A stretch of 64,000 nucleotides of DNA from Planomicrobium okeanokoites (lineage in GTDB: Bacteria > Bacillota > Bacilli > Bacillales_A > Planococcaceae): positions 248,001-312,000 of the forward strand of contig NZ_QQRS01000002.1 of NCBI RefSeq assembly GCF_003428875.1, in the 5' to 3' direction. Numbering within the stretch: position 1 is the stretch's first letter; every line of letters begins with the position of its first letter. The notes under the pieces were generated by a model, which was given only the letters and a program-made list of their open reading frames with translations, made no database searches and was not told where the DNA came from. Shown here piece after piece: positions 16,048 through 25,921 of this stretch. The position numbers and the translations under genes were made by a program.

Positions 16048-17118
16048 ATGAAAAAGAAATTGAACTATTTAATACTGCTTTTGGCAGCAGTCTTTATGGT
16101 AGGCTGCACCAACGTGGAAGAAGCGGCAGATGCAGATGTGGAAACGGCTGTCCAGGAAGAGACGGCAGCTGAAAAAGAAGAAGCTCGTTTAGCGGCAGAG
16201 AAAGAAGCTGCCGAGAAAGCTGAAGCGGAAGAGCTGGCGAAACAGCAGGAAGCCGAAGAAAAAGCCAAGGCTGAAGAACTGGCGAAAGAAAAAGAAGCGC
16301 AGGAACTGGCCGCGAAAGAAAAGGCTGAAGCGGAAGCCGCAGCCAAACAGCAGCAAGAATTGTTCGCGGGCTACGAACTGATCGAAGTGGACGGCGGCGA
16401 TTTGTCCGGCTACCGTGAAGCCAATGTCGTTGTGGACATCGGATTTGGTGACCGCGAGTACTGGGCATTCACGAACGAACATGGCCAATTAGTGCGTGTC
16501 GTCGCGGCTGAAATCATCCTGCAGGATGACGCGAGCGAACCGGTCACAGGAGACGGCAGATATTATGCCGACGAAGCAAAAGTGCCTGGCGTCGAAAGTG
16601 ACATATTAGACGAAGGCCATGTCATTGCCGATTCCCTTGGCGGCGTGGCGAATGCCTATAACATCACGCCGCAGGAAAGCACACTCAACCGGCACGGTGA
16701 CCAGGCTTATATGGAAGACGTCATCCGCGACGCAGGCGGCGCGACGAATTTCGAAGCCATCATCACCTACCCGGATACAGAAACGCAGATCCCTTCCAGT
16801 TACAAGTACTCCTATACAGTAATGGGCAACGAAGTCGTTGATGAATTCGTTAACGGAAACCCTGACGAAATCAACGCCTCCCTTGGCCTGACAGGCAGCG
16901 GTTCATCGGATTCAGGCAGTACGGCGACAGAAAGTGCGCCTGCTGAGTCTGCCCCTGCACCTTCAGGCGGCGACGTTTCCACAGTCGATGCAAACGGCAA
17001 CGGTCAAGTGACGATTGCCGAAGCGAAAGCAGCAGGTTTCAGCATGCCGATCACGAGCGACCACTGGCTGTATCAGTACATGGACGACCGTGATGGTGAT
17101 GGGATGGTTGGGGAGTGA
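16048..17118 (+). CDS. Lipoprotein DNA/RNA non-specific endonuclease with coiled-coil stalk and Ca-binding tail
   Basis: The 356-residue protein starts with a lipoprotein signal (lipobox ending at Cys20). Residues 25-105 are an uninterrupted Glu/Ala/Lys/Gln-rich coiled coil. Residues 106-255 form a beta-beta-alpha-metal nuclease domain: Asp188-Glu-Gly-His191 corresponds to the DRGH motif, followed by Asn205, Gln209 and Asn214. A Ser/Ala/Pro linker leads to a C-terminal segment with DANGNG at about 315 and DRDGDGMVGE at the end, resembling an excalibur or EF-hand calcium loop. It would be anchored outside the membrane and held off the surface by the stalk, degrading extracellular nucleic acid for nutrition or limiting DNA uptake. 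The gene is flanked by its own ribosome binding site and terminator. Confidence 0.87.
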   Translation: MKKKLNYLILLLAAVFMVGCTNVEEAADADVETAVQEETAAEKEEARLAAEKEAAEKAEAEELAKQQEAEEKAKAEELAKEKEAQELAAKEKAEAEAAAKQQQELFAGYELIEVDGGDLSGYREANVVVDIGFGDREYWAFTNEHGQLVRVVAAEIILQDDASEPVTGDGRYYADEAKVPGVESDILDEGHVIADSLGGVANAYNITPQESTLNRHGDQAYMEDVIRDAGGATNFEAIITYPDTETQIPSSYKYSYTVMGNEVVDEFVNGNPDEINASLGLTGSGSSDSGSTATESAPAESAPAPSGGDVSTVDANGNGQVTIAEAKAAGFSMPITSDHWLYQYMDDRDGDGMVGE

Positions 17119-17139
17119 AATAATCCTTTAATAGTTAAG

Positions 17140-17168
17140 ACGGTGATGCTTAGGCATTGCCGTTTTTT
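17140..17168 (+). terminator. Terminator of the nuclease lipoprotein gene
   Basis: A 10-bp stem with two G-T pairs (ACGGTGATGC facing GCATTGCCGT) around a TTAG loop is followed by a run of six T residues. It lies about 20 bases after the stop codon. Confidence 0.75.
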
Positions 17169-17235
17169 ATTTGCATAACAGTTTTCCGAATCCCTATGTA
17201 TACTGCCCATTACCAACGACATAGGAGTGATGGAT

Positions 17236-17676
17236 ATGAAGATGTGTAAAGTTTGCAGGAAAAAGCCGTGGGTAGAGCGCCGTGTGGACAGTGCGGGCAA
17301 TGTGTTCTGTTCTGATGAGTGTTTTGAAAAGTTCGAGGATGGGCCGGATGATTTCAGCCATCCCTATATCGATGATTATGATATGCTGCGGATTTCCTAT
17401 ATTGACTGGATGCAGAATTATGAAGACGATTTGCACAAGAGCGTCTATTTCGGCTACCCGAAGAAGAGCGATTTACTGGATTGGCTGGATGAAACGATGG
17501 ATCCGTACTGGGATTATTATGGCCTGGCTGGAAGTGATGGTGTGTTTTCTGCGGAGATTTTCTTCTATATAAAGGAGCTGCTTGAATTGCAGGAGACGAT
17601 TCGTGCGTGGCAGGTCGATGAGCGGAAGTATGGGAAGTGGCTGAAGAACTTGAGCAAAACGCATAAAAATATGTAG
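17236..17676 (+). CDS. Small acidic protein with an N-terminal zinc-ribbon-like Cys pattern
   Basis: From ATG 17236 the protein is 146 residues and begins MKMCKVCRKK. Cys4, Cys7 and a later CSDEC pair give a CxxC...CxxxC pattern of a small zinc finger in the first 35 residues. The rest is acidic and aromatic (Tyr, Trp, Asp), mostly helical. I chose this start because AGGAG lies eight bases before it. A GTG and another ATG upstream overlap the ribosome binding site. I do not recognise the family. It stands alone between two terminators, so context gives no function. Confidence 0.65.
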   Translation: MKMCKVCRKKPWVERRVDSAGNVFCSDECFEKFEDGPDDFSHPYIDDYDMLRISYIDWMQNYEDDLHKSVYFGYPKKSDLLDWLDETMDPYWDYYGLAGSDGVFSAEIFFYIKELLELQETIRAWQVDERKYGKWLKNLSKTHKNM

Positions 17677-17738
17677 TTTGAAAAAGTGTTCATGATTGAT
17701 CTGTCCTTTTGAGAGACAGACCGATTATACTCCAGTAA

Positions 17739-17867
17739 GACGGGAATGGAATCATCAAGCAGATTGCACAGACTAACAACAGCCCTCTTGATACTCCTCT
17801 CACGTTAACAAAGTACCAGCTTATAAAACATATAGTTTCTGAAGAAGAATTAAAACAATTTATTTAA
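17739..17867 (+). pseudogene. Possible degraded C-terminal coding remnant
   Basis: In one plus-strand frame, directly after an in-frame TAA at 17736-17738, 42 codons run to a stop at 17865-17867. The end reads like a real protein tail (LTLTKYQLIKHIVSEEELKQFI). There is no ribosome binding site or start codon at its beginning. It may be the remains of a deleted gene or a chance frame. I do not recognise the family. Confidence 0.2.
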
Positions 17868-17903
17868 GAGTATTTTCTTCCCTCCCCAGCTCCATTCAAC
17901 TTG

Positions 17904-17946
17904 AAAATCCCTAGTGCCACTCATAGGCCACTAGGGATTTTTTTAG
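17904..17946. terminator. Bidirectional terminator after leuD
   Basis: A perfect 13-bp stem (AAAATCCCTAGTG and its complement) encloses a 12-base loop, with seven T residues on the plus strand from 17938. On the minus strand the stem ends in TTTT. It lies just after the leuD stop codon and closes the hydantoinase operon, and could also stop plus-strand transcripts from the left. Confidence 0.75.
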
Positions 17947-18549
17947 TTAAATGGAATAGAAGATACGATGTTCCTTCTCAAATTCCATGATTTCTTTCTC
18001 AAACTGAATTGTTGCCGAAATTTCATCCAAACCGTTCAGCAGCATATCACGCCGGTATTCGTCCACCTCGAAGCGGGTTTCAAATCCTTCATTATCCCTG
18101 ACAACCTGCTTCTCCAGATCAACTGTCAGCTGATATCCTTTTTTTGCTTCTGCCTTGCCGAAGAGCTGTTGCACTTTTTCGTTCGGCAGCGAAATCGGCA
18201 AAATGCCGTTTTTGAAGCAGTTATTATAGAAGATATCCGCAAAAGAAGGTGCAATGATGGCTTTGAAGCCAAAGTCTTCAAGAGCCCACGGAGCATGTTC
18301 GCGAGATGAACCGCAACCGAAGTTTTCTCTTGTCAGCAGGACCTGCGCAATTTGGTATTCGGGTTTATTCAGAAGAAAGCCGGAATTTGGCTCGCCGCTT
18401 TCTGTATAGCGCCAATCATAGAATAAATACTGCCCATACCCTCTTTTTTCGATGCGCTTGAGAAATTGCTTTGGCAGGATGGCATCTGTATCGATATTAG
18501 CCCGATCAAGCGGCGCGACTGTGCCAGTGATTTTTTTAAAAGCCTCCAT
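17947..18549 (-). CDS. leuD: LeuD-type aconitase-superfamily hydratase, small subunit
   Basis: The 200-residue protein is a full-length swivelling small subunit, with the family signature FGCGSSREHAPWAL in the middle. It pairs with LeuC to hydrate or dehydrate a branched dicarboxylate (3-isopropylmalate in leucine synthesis). I start at ATG 18549, which has a GGAGGA site nine bases upstream and lies one base after the leuC stop. The upstream frame extension is unlikely. No other leu or ilv gene is present, and the pair ends an operon with a CoA-transferase and hydantoinases. A catabolic substrate such as citramalate/mesaconate or dimethylmalate is therefore as plausible as isopropylmalate. 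The symbol reflects sequence family only. Confidence 0.85.
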   Translation of the reverse strand: MEAFKKITGTVAPLDRANIDTDAILPKQFLKRIEKRGYGQYLFYDWRYTESGEPNSGFLLNKPEYQIAQVLLTRENFGCGSSREHAPWALEDFGFKAIIAPSFADIFYNNCFKNGILPISLPNEKVQQLFGKAEAKKGYQLTVDLEKQVVRDNEGFETRFEVDEYRRDMLLNGLDEISATIQFEKEIMEFEKEHRIFYSI

Positions 18550-18550
18550 A

Positions 18551-19969
18551 TCACACTTCCTCCGCAATTTTTGTCCGCCAGTTCCGGACATCGACGAAAT
18601 GACCTTTGATGGCAGCTGCCGCAGCCATCGGCGGACTGACTAAGTGGGATTTCGAGTCTCTTCCCTGACGCCCTTCAAAATTTCGATTCGAAGTTGAAGC
18701 GATGCGGTCACCAGGACCCGCAATATCCGGATTCATCCCCAAACACATACTGCAACCTGCTTCCCGCCACTCAAAACCAGCATCAATGAATATCTTCGAC
18801 AGCCCTTCCTGCTCCGCCTGCTGTTTGACCATCTGGGAACCGGGAACCACCATTGCACGAACACCGTCAGCCACTTTATAGCCTCCCACAATTCTTGCTG
18901 CTTCGCGCAAATCTTCAATCCGACTGTTCGTACAGGAGCCGATAAATACTGTATTCACATCAATATCCGTCATAAGTGTGCCGGGCTCAAGACCCATATA
19001 CTCCAGTGAATTTTCGACCATTTTTCTTTTTTCTGACGGGAAATCCTCTATGCCCGGAACCTGTCCATTGACGGACACCACCAGCCCCGGATTCGTCCCC
19101 CAAGTCACTTGTGGTTCGATTTCTGAGCAATCAAAATCCACCGAACGATCGAACGCAGCGTCCCTGTCACTGTATAATTCCGACCACAGTTCCATCGCTT
19201 CTTCCCATTCTTCGCCTTTAGGAGCATGAGGCTTTCCTTTCAAATAATCGAAAGTGGTTTGATCCGGCGCGATAAGCCCAGCGCGCGCGCCAATCTCAAT
19301 CGACATATTGCAGATTGTCATTCGCTCTTCCATTGAAAAACCTTTGATGGCCCGGCCTCTGTATTCAATGACATATCCTGTGCCGAAATCGTGGCCGTAT
19401 TTGCCGATCAATGCCAGAATGAGATCTTTTGCAGTCGTACCAAGCGGAAGATCGCCGACAAAATTGACGGCTAAAGTTTTTGACTTGCCTTGCTTTAATG
19501 TTTGAGTTGCCAGAACATGCTCTACTTCACTCGTACCGATCCCAAAAGCTAAAGTGCCGAATGCCCCATGGGTTGCGGTATGGCTATCCCCGCATACGAT
19601 TGTTTGGCCTGGTTGTGTCAATCCCATTTCAGGAGCGATTACATGGACAATGCCCTGTCGAAGGCTAAAAAGATCGAATAATTTGATACCGAAATCTTTG
19701 CAGTTCTGACGGAGCGCGTGTACTTGTTTTTCCGCAATTTTATCTTCAAATGGCTTATCACGGTCTGAAGTCGGCACACTATGGTCCATTGTGGCAACCG
19801 TCCGGTCAGGCCTCCGAACTTTGCGGCTGTTCATCCGAAGACCATCAAAAGCCTGAGGAGAAGTCACTTCATGGATAAGATGAAGGTCGATATACAGGAT
19901 ATCGGGCTGTGCTTCCTGTTTCACCGCCACATGCCGCTCCCAAATCTTTTCGTATAATGTTTTACCCAT
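18551..19969 (-). CDS. leuC: LeuC-type aconitase-superfamily hydratase, large subunit
   Basis: The 472-residue protein has the bacterial LeuC length and the three 4Fe-4S ligands: Cys346 in GSCTNSR, and Cys406 and Cys409 in CSMCLGMN. Active-site blocks TMDHSVPT near 60 and [13 protein letters not shown] near 126-138 are intact. It dehydrates and rehydrates a 2- or 3-alkylmalate with LeuD. A GGGAGTGAAGG site precedes the ATG, 19 bases after the CoA-transferase gene on the same strand. Strong similarity to true isopropylmalate isomerases cannot by itself exclude that role. The operon neighbours argue for breakdown of a branched C5 or C6 dicarboxylate. Confidence 0.9.
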   Translation of the reverse strand: MGKTLYEKIWERHVAVKQEAQPDILYIDLHLIHEVTSPQAFDGLRMNSRKVRRPDRTVATMDHSVPTSDRDKPFEDKIAEKQVHALRQNCKDFGIKLFDLFSLRQGIVHVIAPEMGLTQPGQTIVCGDSHTATHGAFGTLAFGIGTSEVEHVLATQTLKQGKSKTLAVNFVGDLPLGTTAKDLILALIGKYGHDFGTGYVIEYRGRAIKGFSMEERMTICNMSIEIGARAGLIAPDQTTFDYLKGKPHAPKGEEWEEAMELWSELYSDRDAAFDRSVDFDCSEIEPQVTWGTNPGLVVSVNGQVPGIEDFPSEKRKMVENSLEYMGLEPGTLMTDIDVNTVFIGSCTNSRIEDLREAARIVGGYKVADGVRAMVVPGSQMVKQQAEQEGLSKIFIDAGFEWREAGCSMCLGMNPDIAGPGDRIASTSNRNFEGRQGRDSKSHLVSPPMAAAAAIKGHFVDVRNWRTKIAEEV

Positions 19970-19988
19970 TACGCCTTCACTCCCGGCT

Positions 19989-21233
19989 TTAAATAATATC
20001 GTTGCCTTTCAGTTCAGCTAATTTATCCTCGCTGTATTTCAGCAACTTCCCATAAATTTCATCATTGTATTTGCCCATCGTTTCCGCTCCGACATGCTTT
20101 ACTTTTCCTGGTGTGCGACTCAGCTTCGGTACAATCCCCGGCATTGGGAATTCCCCAAGCGTCGGATGATCAGTCTTTATAATCATTTCTCTCGCCTGAT
20201 AATGCGGGTCTTCCACAATATCTTTTGCTGAGTATATAAGACCGGAAGGAACGCCTTTTTCAGCCAGCAGTTCCAGGACTTCTTTCGTTTCTTGAGTTTT
20301 TGTCCATTCTTCGATTAATTGATCCAATTCAGCCATATTGTCACTCCGGGCATGATGGGTGCGATATTTAGGATTTTCAAATAATTCCGGGCTGCCCATC
20401 GCTTCACAAAGCCGTTTGAAGACCCCATCCGCATTCGCTCCAATGACGATATAGGTCCCATCTTTCGTAAGATAGATATTGGAAGGGGCGACTCCCGGCA
20501 GAATATTGCCCATCCGTTCACGTACATAACCCGCCAGCAAATAATCCGGAATCGTGCTCTCCATCACGGAAAATACCGATTCATAGATAGCCGTATCGAC
20601 AACCTGCCCTCTACCTGAATGGTTTCTTTCGTGAAGGGCCGTCAATGTGCCGATTGTCGCGAACAGTGCAGCCAGTGTATCTCCCAGAGAAATGCCAATT
20701 CTCGAGGGTGCTCGGTCCGGAAACCCAGTCACGTGGCGAATTCCTCCCATGGCTTCGCCGACGCTTCCGAAACCTGCCCGCTTATGATAGGGTCCTGTCT
20801 GTCCGTAACCGGAAGTTCTCGTCATAATGATTCCCGGGTTTATTTCAGAAAGGATCTCATAGGAAAGATTCCATTTTTCCATCGTTCCCGGACGGAAGTT
20901 CTCAATAATGACATCTGCTTCCTTCACAAGGTCTTTGAAAATTTCCTGGCCTTCTTCCGTTCTTAAATTCAGAGTGATTGATTTTTTGTTACGGGATTGA
21001 ATCGGCCACCACAGGCCTTCTCCGTCTTTTTGTTTGCCCCATTGGCGCATCGGATCCGCTTTGTCTGGAGCTTCAATTTTAATGACTTCCGCTCCGAAAT
21101 CACCAAGCATGCGTCCTGTAAAAGGACCCGCCAATAATGTGCCCAGTTCAAGAATTCTTATCCCTTCAAGAGGCAGCCTTTCCGCCGTTTCTGTTGTTGA
21201 TTCCACATCAGGTGTTTCTGTCACTTTAGCCAT
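19989..21233 (-). CDS. Family III (CaiB/BaiF) CoA-transferase
   Basis: From ATG 21233 the protein is 414 residues, the usual size. The N-terminal block [22 protein letters not shown] and the conserved [16 protein letters not shown] region are clear. The catalytic aspartate is Asp185 in [11 protein letters not shown], which forms the acyl anhydride and thioester intermediates. Such enzymes move CoA from donors such as succinyl-CoA to carboxylic acids. I chose this start because GGAGG lies eight bases upstream; the GTG at 21242 sits in that site. Next to a LeuCD-like hydratase and an HMG-CoA-lyase-like enzyme, it could make citramalyl-CoA or a related thioester for cleavage. That substrate is inferred. 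Confidence 0.88.
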   Translation of the reverse strand: MAKVTETPDVESTTETAERLPLEGIRILELGTLLAGPFTGRMLGDFGAEVIKIEAPDKADPMRQWGKQKDGEGLWWPIQSRNKKSITLNLRTEEGQEIFKDLVKEADVIIENFRPGTMEKWNLSYEILSEINPGIIMTRTSGYGQTGPYHKRAGFGSVGEAMGGIRHVTGFPDRAPSRIGISLGDTLAALFATIGTLTALHERNHSGRGQVVDTAIYESVFSVMESTIPDYLLAGYVRERMGNILPGVAPSNIYLTKDGTYIVIGANADGVFKRLCEAMGSPELFENPKYRTHHARSDNMAELDQLIEEWTKTQETKEVLELLAEKGVPSGLIYSAKDIVEDPHYQAREMIIKTDHPTLGEFPMPGIVPKLSRTPGKVKHVGAETMGKYNDEIYGKLLKYSEDKLAELKGNDII

Positions 21234-21301
21234 TTCCGGCACCTCCGACTCTTTATTGAAAAAATGAGCACTTTGCCTGAAACAAAGTACTCCTTTTCTT
21301 T

Positions 21302-23071
21302 TTACATTTCTACCAGTACTTGATCCCGGTCTCCGAAGTTAAAGGACTTCGGCTCTCCGTTGTCATTTGTCATCTGTGCACGAACAGATTCCGTTTCTTC
21401 GTAATTCACTTCTAATCGATCATCCAAGTGGACGCCATAGGATTTCAACGCTTTCTCTCTGCTGACCAGGCCGCGGGCGACATCCCGCCTCACTGCTTCC
21501 GGATCACGCTCAAGCGGATTTCCATAGCCGCCGCTTCCTCCGGTGATGAACAAGATTTGATCTCCTTTTTCCACTTCGACATTATCGACTTTCGAAGGCA
21601 GCGGAATCCGTGTTCCGTCTTTCTTGATCAATAATTTCGATGAAGAAGATCCAGGCTCCCCTCCGTTGATGCCCCATGGTTGAATCTTCGCACGATCATC
21701 ATGGATGGATACAATTCCCGAAGATAGGATAGTATATAGTTTTTCGTTGCAATTGCCTCCTCTGTTCTTGCCTGCGCCACCCGAATCTGTTCCTGTCTTG
21801 TATGAGTTGACCATTAATGGATAATAAGTTTCAAGATATTCGGTCGGAATATTTACGAATGCCGGCCACCATGAATGTCCGTCAAGTCCATCTCCAACCG
21901 GTCTGCCCGGTAATCCGCCATACATAACTTCCATCAGGTTGAACGGACGGTCTTTTTCATCGGTTCCTGAGAAGATGAAATACGGGCTTGTGCCATATCC
22001 GGCAGCCGGGCTGCTTTCAGGAGAATTAATTGCCAATACTCCGCTCAACACATCAAAAAGACGGCTCAATGCGTGCGTCCGGCATCCTAAAGCTGCCGGA
22101 GATTTCGGCCGCATCAGTGTACCTTCCGGCGTTTCGATGTGAAGCAGATCGTAGAAACCATCATTGAAGTTGATGGCGGGGTCGTAAACGGAAATCAGGA
22201 ACGAGCCAATGAACATCTTGAACATCGGTTCACTCAAGTAGTAATTAATGGGACCCGGTGCCTGCTTGTCAGTCCCTGTCCAGTCAAAATATGCATTATC
22301 CCCTTCACGCCACATGGTCAATTTCATTTTAAACGGACCATTATTTAACCCATCATCATCGATGTAATCCTCGAATGATACCGGCTCTGTCGGAAGGAAA
22401 TTAGTGATCAGATGTCGCATCATTTTTTCTGTGCGGTCAAGCAGCGCGTCCAAAGCTTCTGCATAAGGCTCTTCGCCAAAACGCTCGCATAATTCCTTGA
22501 CCCGCTTTTCAGCTGTCCGGCAGGAAGCAACCAGTGCCATCAAGTCACTGTAGTTTTCCAGCGGTGTGCGTGTATTCGCTTTGATGATTTTAATGATTGC
22601 TTCATTCAGTACACCTTTGTCGTAAAGCTTGACTGGCGGAAAGCGGATACCTTCACCAAAAATACTTGTTGCTGTGACCGGCATACTCGAAGGTACCGGT
22701 CCGCCGACATCGATGACATGGCCGAACATAGATGAATAGCCAACCAGCTTTTTCTGATGGAAAATCGGAAGAATAATCATCCAGTCATTGACGTGTGAAA
22801 CGGATCCTCCGCAACTGTAAGGATCACTTACAAAAATGACGTCCCCTTCGTGCATGCCTTCTGGAAACTGGTTCGTCACTTCAGGAATATGAGAACCGAA
22901 GTTACCTACCACCATCTTGCCTTCAGCGTCCGTAATCATCGGGAAGCAGTCATGCTGCTCGCGGATTACCGGCGACATGGCCGAACGGAATAGAGTCACA
23001 TCCATTTCTTCTTTTATGTTCTTCAAGGCATTCTCAATAATATCAACTGTAATCGAATCAATTTTCGTCAT
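21302..23071 (-). CDS. Hydantoinase B / oxoprolinase family subunit
   Basis: The 589-residue protein is a typical HyuB: the N-terminus reads ITVDIIENALKNIKEEMDVTLFRSAMSPVIREQHDC, followed by GGSVSHVNDW and a glycine-rich C-terminal region GGSGGYGNPLERDP. With HyuA it forms ATP-dependent enzymes that open cyclic amides (N-methylhydantoinase, 5-oxoprolinase) or carboxylate ketones (acetone carboxylase). It starts four bases after the HyuA stop with a GAGGAGG site. No third small subunit of the acetone-carboxylase type is present, which favours amide-ring hydrolysis. The substrate cannot be read from the sequence. Confidence 0.9.
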   Translation of the reverse strand: MTKIDSITVDIIENALKNIKEEMDVTLFRSAMSPVIREQHDCFPMITDAEGKMVVGNFGSHIPEVTNQFPEGMHEGDVIFVSDPYSCGGSVSHVNDWMIILPIFHQKKLVGYSSMFGHVIDVGGPVPSSMPVTATSIFGEGIRFPPVKLYDKGVLNEAIIKIIKANTRTPLENYSDLMALVASCRTAEKRVKELCERFGEEPYAEALDALLDRTEKMMRHLITNFLPTEPVSFEDYIDDDGLNNGPFKMKLTMWREGDNAYFDWTGTDKQAPGPINYYLSEPMFKMFIGSFLISVYDPAINFNDGFYDLLHIETPEGTLMRPKSPAALGCRTHALSRLFDVLSGVLAINSPESSPAAGYGTSPYFIFSGTDEKDRPFNLMEVMYGGLPGRPVGDGLDGHSWWPAFVNIPTEYLETYYPLMVNSYKTGTDSGGAGKNRGGNCNEKLYTILSSGIVSIHDDRAKIQPWGINGGEPGSSSSKLLIKKDGTRIPLPSKVDNVEVEKGDQILFITGGSGGYGNPLERDPEAVRRDVARGLVSREKALKSYGVHLDDRLEVNYEETESVRAQMTNDNGEPKSFNFGDRDQVLVEM

Positions 23072-23075
23072 ACGC

Positions 23076-25124
23076 TTATGCCTCCTCTTTGATTAAAAGA
23101 TTCATGTATTGGTCAACAACTCCGACATTCCCTGGCATAACCAGTGTCGTACTGTCTTTTTGGATGATTATTGCTGGGCCATGCACTTTATTATTCGGTT
23201 TCAGAAGTTCACGCGCATAGATTGGTGTATTCAGGAATTCCTTTTCAAAGTATGCCTGATGATCTTTATCAATGATGGCATCTGAAGCGTCCTCACTTCC
23301 GGCTTCATTGCTCGGAAGTTTGAGTGCTTTCACTTCACCCAAGGCCACTGCACGGATATTAACGATTTCGACTTCTGAATCCATCTTGAATCCATATGCT
23401 TTTTCGTGTATCTCATCAAACTTCTCTTTAATGGAGACCAATCCTTTTTCACGGATTTCTTCCTTATTCACTTCAATTGGAATTTCATGGCCTTGTCGAT
23501 AATAGCGTACATCAACTTCATGTTTAACCGTCCGCTGAGCTTCCGGCACCCCTTCTTCCGACAGCCAGTTTGTGCAGTTATCGCCAAGCTCCTGTAATTC
23601 AGAAAGAACGGTCTCGACTTTCAAGGCACTCAATAAATGGATGAAAGTCTTTGAGAATTCGTTCCGGATAACAGACTGCAGGAACCCAAGAGCGGAAAGA
23701 ACTCCTGGCATCGGCGGAATAATAACCGGGAAGCTGCCGGATAATTTACCCAAAGCATTTGCATGAAGCGGACCTGCTCCCCCTAAAGCCAATAATGAAA
23801 ATTCACGAGGATCATAACCTTTTTCAACCGACACCACTCGGGTTGCCCCGTACATATTTTCATTCACGATGTCATAAATACCTTTAGCCGCAGTATAAAC
23901 ATCCACACCTAACTTTTCTGCCACTGTTTGGACTGCTGCTACGGATTTTTCAACATCCAGTTTCATCTCCCCACCCACCAGGCTCGGTGGAAGGTAACCA
24001 AGAACGACATTCGCATCCGTTACAGTCGGTTCTGTGCCTCCACGTCCATAGCAGGCAGGGCCTGGAGTTGAACCAGCACTTTGTGGTCCGACACGCAATG
24101 CTCCGGTCATCGGAACATGGGCAATCGAGCCGCCGCCTGCTCCGATGCTTTCCACTTCCAGCGAAGGGGCTTTGACCGGAAAGACACCGATCTTTGTTTC
24201 TCTCGATACTTTCGGTTTTCCTGCGTGGGTCAAGGAAACATCCGTGGAAGTTCCTCCCATATCGAAAGAAATGACATTTTCATGCCCTGCTTGGACACCG
24301 ATCATGGCAGACGCGGTGACGCCGCCGGATGGACCTGACAGCATCGTATGAACTGGACGGGAAGATGCGGCCGGAATACTCATTAAACCGCCGTCAGACC
24401 GAACGATGCTGATGCGGCTTTTCACTTTTTCGTCTTTCAGCTTAGACTCAATATTCGTTAAATAGTGCTGCATCGGAGGACGTACATACGAATTCATGAC
24501 CGTTGTAAGTACTCGTTCATATTCTCTGAATTCCGGCAAGATATCATAAGAGATAGTAACCGGGATTTTAGGATCGATGGACATCGCGATCTCCTGAATT
24601 TTTTGTTCATGGGAAGGGTTGGCATATGAATTTAACAGCCCCACTGTCAAACTTTCGACACCTTCGTTGTATAAGTCTGTAATTTTCCCACGCACGTCCT
24701 CTTCGTCCAACTCTGCATAAATCTCACCTTGAGCTGTAACTCTCTCTTTCGCTCCGCGCGTATAAATCAAGTCAGCAAGCGGGTCGGGCTTATGAAATCC
24801 CATCCAGGCTGAAATCGGCGCGGGCGTCCATGAACGTGCAACGTGAAGAATTTGTTCAAAACCTTCTGTAGTGATCAAGCCGACTTTCGCCCCTTTTTCT
24901 TCAAGCACGGCATTAGTTGCAACTGTTGTTCCGTGAATAATGGAACGGATTTCTTCAATGCCCACGTTGCGTTCTTCGCAGACTTTTTTAATCCCTGACA
25001 TAAGGCCGATTGATTGGTCGTTTGTCGTTGAAGGTGTTTTCGTTCCGTAAATTTCCCCTGTCTCTTCGTTTTGGAGAACGATATCTGTAAAAGTTCCTCC
25101 TACATCCACTGCAACTCTATACAT
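23076..25124 (-). CDS. Hydantoinase A / oxoprolinase family subunit (ATP-binding)
   Basis: The 682-residue protein has the actin-like ATPase signatures VDVGGTFTD at the N-terminus, HGTTVATNAVLE near 65, and the second phosphate loop FDMGGTSTDVS near 290. The GAGGGSIAHV and CYGRGGTEPTVTDANVVLG blocks are typical of HyuA. It hydrolyses ATP to activate a ring carbonyl for opening by the complex with HyuB. It overlaps the isochorismatase-like gene upstream by eight bases, so amide products could pass directly between them. Operon order is amidase, HyuA, HyuB, CoA-transferase, LeuC, LeuD. Confidence 0.92.
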   Translation of the reverse strand: MYRVAVDVGGTFTDIVLQNEETGEIYGTKTPSTTNDQSIGLMSGIKKVCEERNVGIEEIRSIIHGTTVATNAVLEEKGAKVGLITTEGFEQILHVARSWTPAPISAWMGFHKPDPLADLIYTRGAKERVTAQGEIYAELDEEDVRGKITDLYNEGVESLTVGLLNSYANPSHEQKIQEIAMSIDPKIPVTISYDILPEFREYERVLTTVMNSYVRPPMQHYLTNIESKLKDEKVKSRISIVRSDGGLMSIPAASSRPVHTMLSGPSGGVTASAMIGVQAGHENVISFDMGGTSTDVSLTHAGKPKVSRETKIGVFPVKAPSLEVESIGAGGGSIAHVPMTGALRVGPQSAGSTPGPACYGRGGTEPTVTDANVVLGYLPPSLVGGEMKLDVEKSVAAVQTVAEKLGVDVYTAAKGIYDIVNENMYGATRVVSVEKGYDPREFSLLALGGAGPLHANALGKLSGSFPVIIPPMPGVLSALGFLQSVIRNEFSKTFIHLLSALKVETVLSELQELGDNCTNWLSEEGVPEAQRTVKHEVDVRYYRQGHEIPIEVNKEEIREKGLVSIKEKFDEIHEKAYGFKMDSEVEIVNIRAVALGEVKALKLPSNEAGSEDASDAIIDKDHQAYFEKEFLNTPIYARELLKPNNKVHGPAIIIQKDSTTLVMPGNVGVVDQYMNLLIKEEA

Positions 25125-25752
25125 ACCTTTTATCCCCTTTCATATTTAAAAAATATTTTTTTAAGTCATCGAGCTGAACAACATCCCCGTATTTCGTTTG
25201 AATATCATATAAATTTGCTTCATGGGCTTTTTGCGAGCGGTCGCCTACACATTCTTCCGGAATAACAACCCGGTAGCCATGCTGCAAGGCATCCACCGCA
25301 GTGGCTCTGACACAACCTGAAGTCGTACAGCCTGCCAGGATGGCCGTATCGACTTTATGGTAGGAGAGCAGAGAAGCAAGATTCGTTCCGAAGAAAGCGC
25401 TTGCAAATTTCTTGATAATGAGTGGCTCCTTGGTTCTGTCCCTTTCTAAACGGGAATCGATTTTCACCCAATCACTATCTTCTTTTAATATTTTCAAAGC
25501 TGGAATTTTTTTGACGAAATGTGCACCATCCTGAAAATGGTCTTCGTAGATTACCGTAGTGAATATAATCGGCACACTATGTTCCCTGGCTACACCGAGA
25601 AGTTCTCTGGTCGATTTTATTTCATCTTCGAAATCCGTTCCTAATGGAGATTGCGGATCAGTGAAGCCGTTCATAAAATCTATAACGATTATCGCCGGGC
25701 TGCTTCCCAGACCAGTGTAATTTCCGAACCCTTCAAATTGATCGAATTTCAT
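25117..25752 (-). CDS. Isochorismatase-like (cysteine) amidohydrolase
   Basis: The 211-residue protein is of the cysteine-hydrolase class that includes N-carbamoylsarcosine amidase. The triad is visible as Asp25 in VIDFMNG, Lys114/115 in IIKKFASAFFGT and Cys147 in TTSGCVRATAVDAL. The cis-peptide region ILAGCTTSG is normal. As first gene of the hydantoinase operon it probably cleaves the N-carbamoyl or half-amide product of ring opening, releasing ammonia. It has a GAGGGATAAC ribosome binding site. A second, clearly different member lies at 59,191-59,811 beside a cyclic amidohydrolase. Confidence 0.87.
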   Translation of the reverse strand: MKFDQFEGFGNYTGLGSSPAIIVIDFMNGFTDPQSPLGTDFEDEIKSTRELLGVAREHSVPIIFTTVIYEDHFQDGAHFVKKIPALKILKEDSDWVKIDSRLERDRTKEPLIIKKFASAFFGTNLASLLSYHKVDTAILAGCTTSGCVRATAVDALQHGYRVVIPEECVGDRSQKAHEANLYDIQTKYGDVVQLDDLKKYFLNMKGDKRYV

Positions 25753-25921
25753 GTTATCCCTCTTTTATATTGCTCATTATTTTCGGACCTTGCTTGAAGT
25801 CTCCATTAGCTAATCCTACAATTTAAGTATTATCATCCTTTTGTCTCTCACCTCTTCCAAAAACTTATCGTGACTCAAGAATAAGTTTTCAAATAATTAT
25901 GAATTAAATAAAAAGTAACAC

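Noticed and set aside
17947-19969. leuCD taken as plain evidence of leucine biosynthesis
   Set aside because: No leuA, leuB or ilv genes are present, and the pair is embedded in a catabolic operon, so the role is left open.
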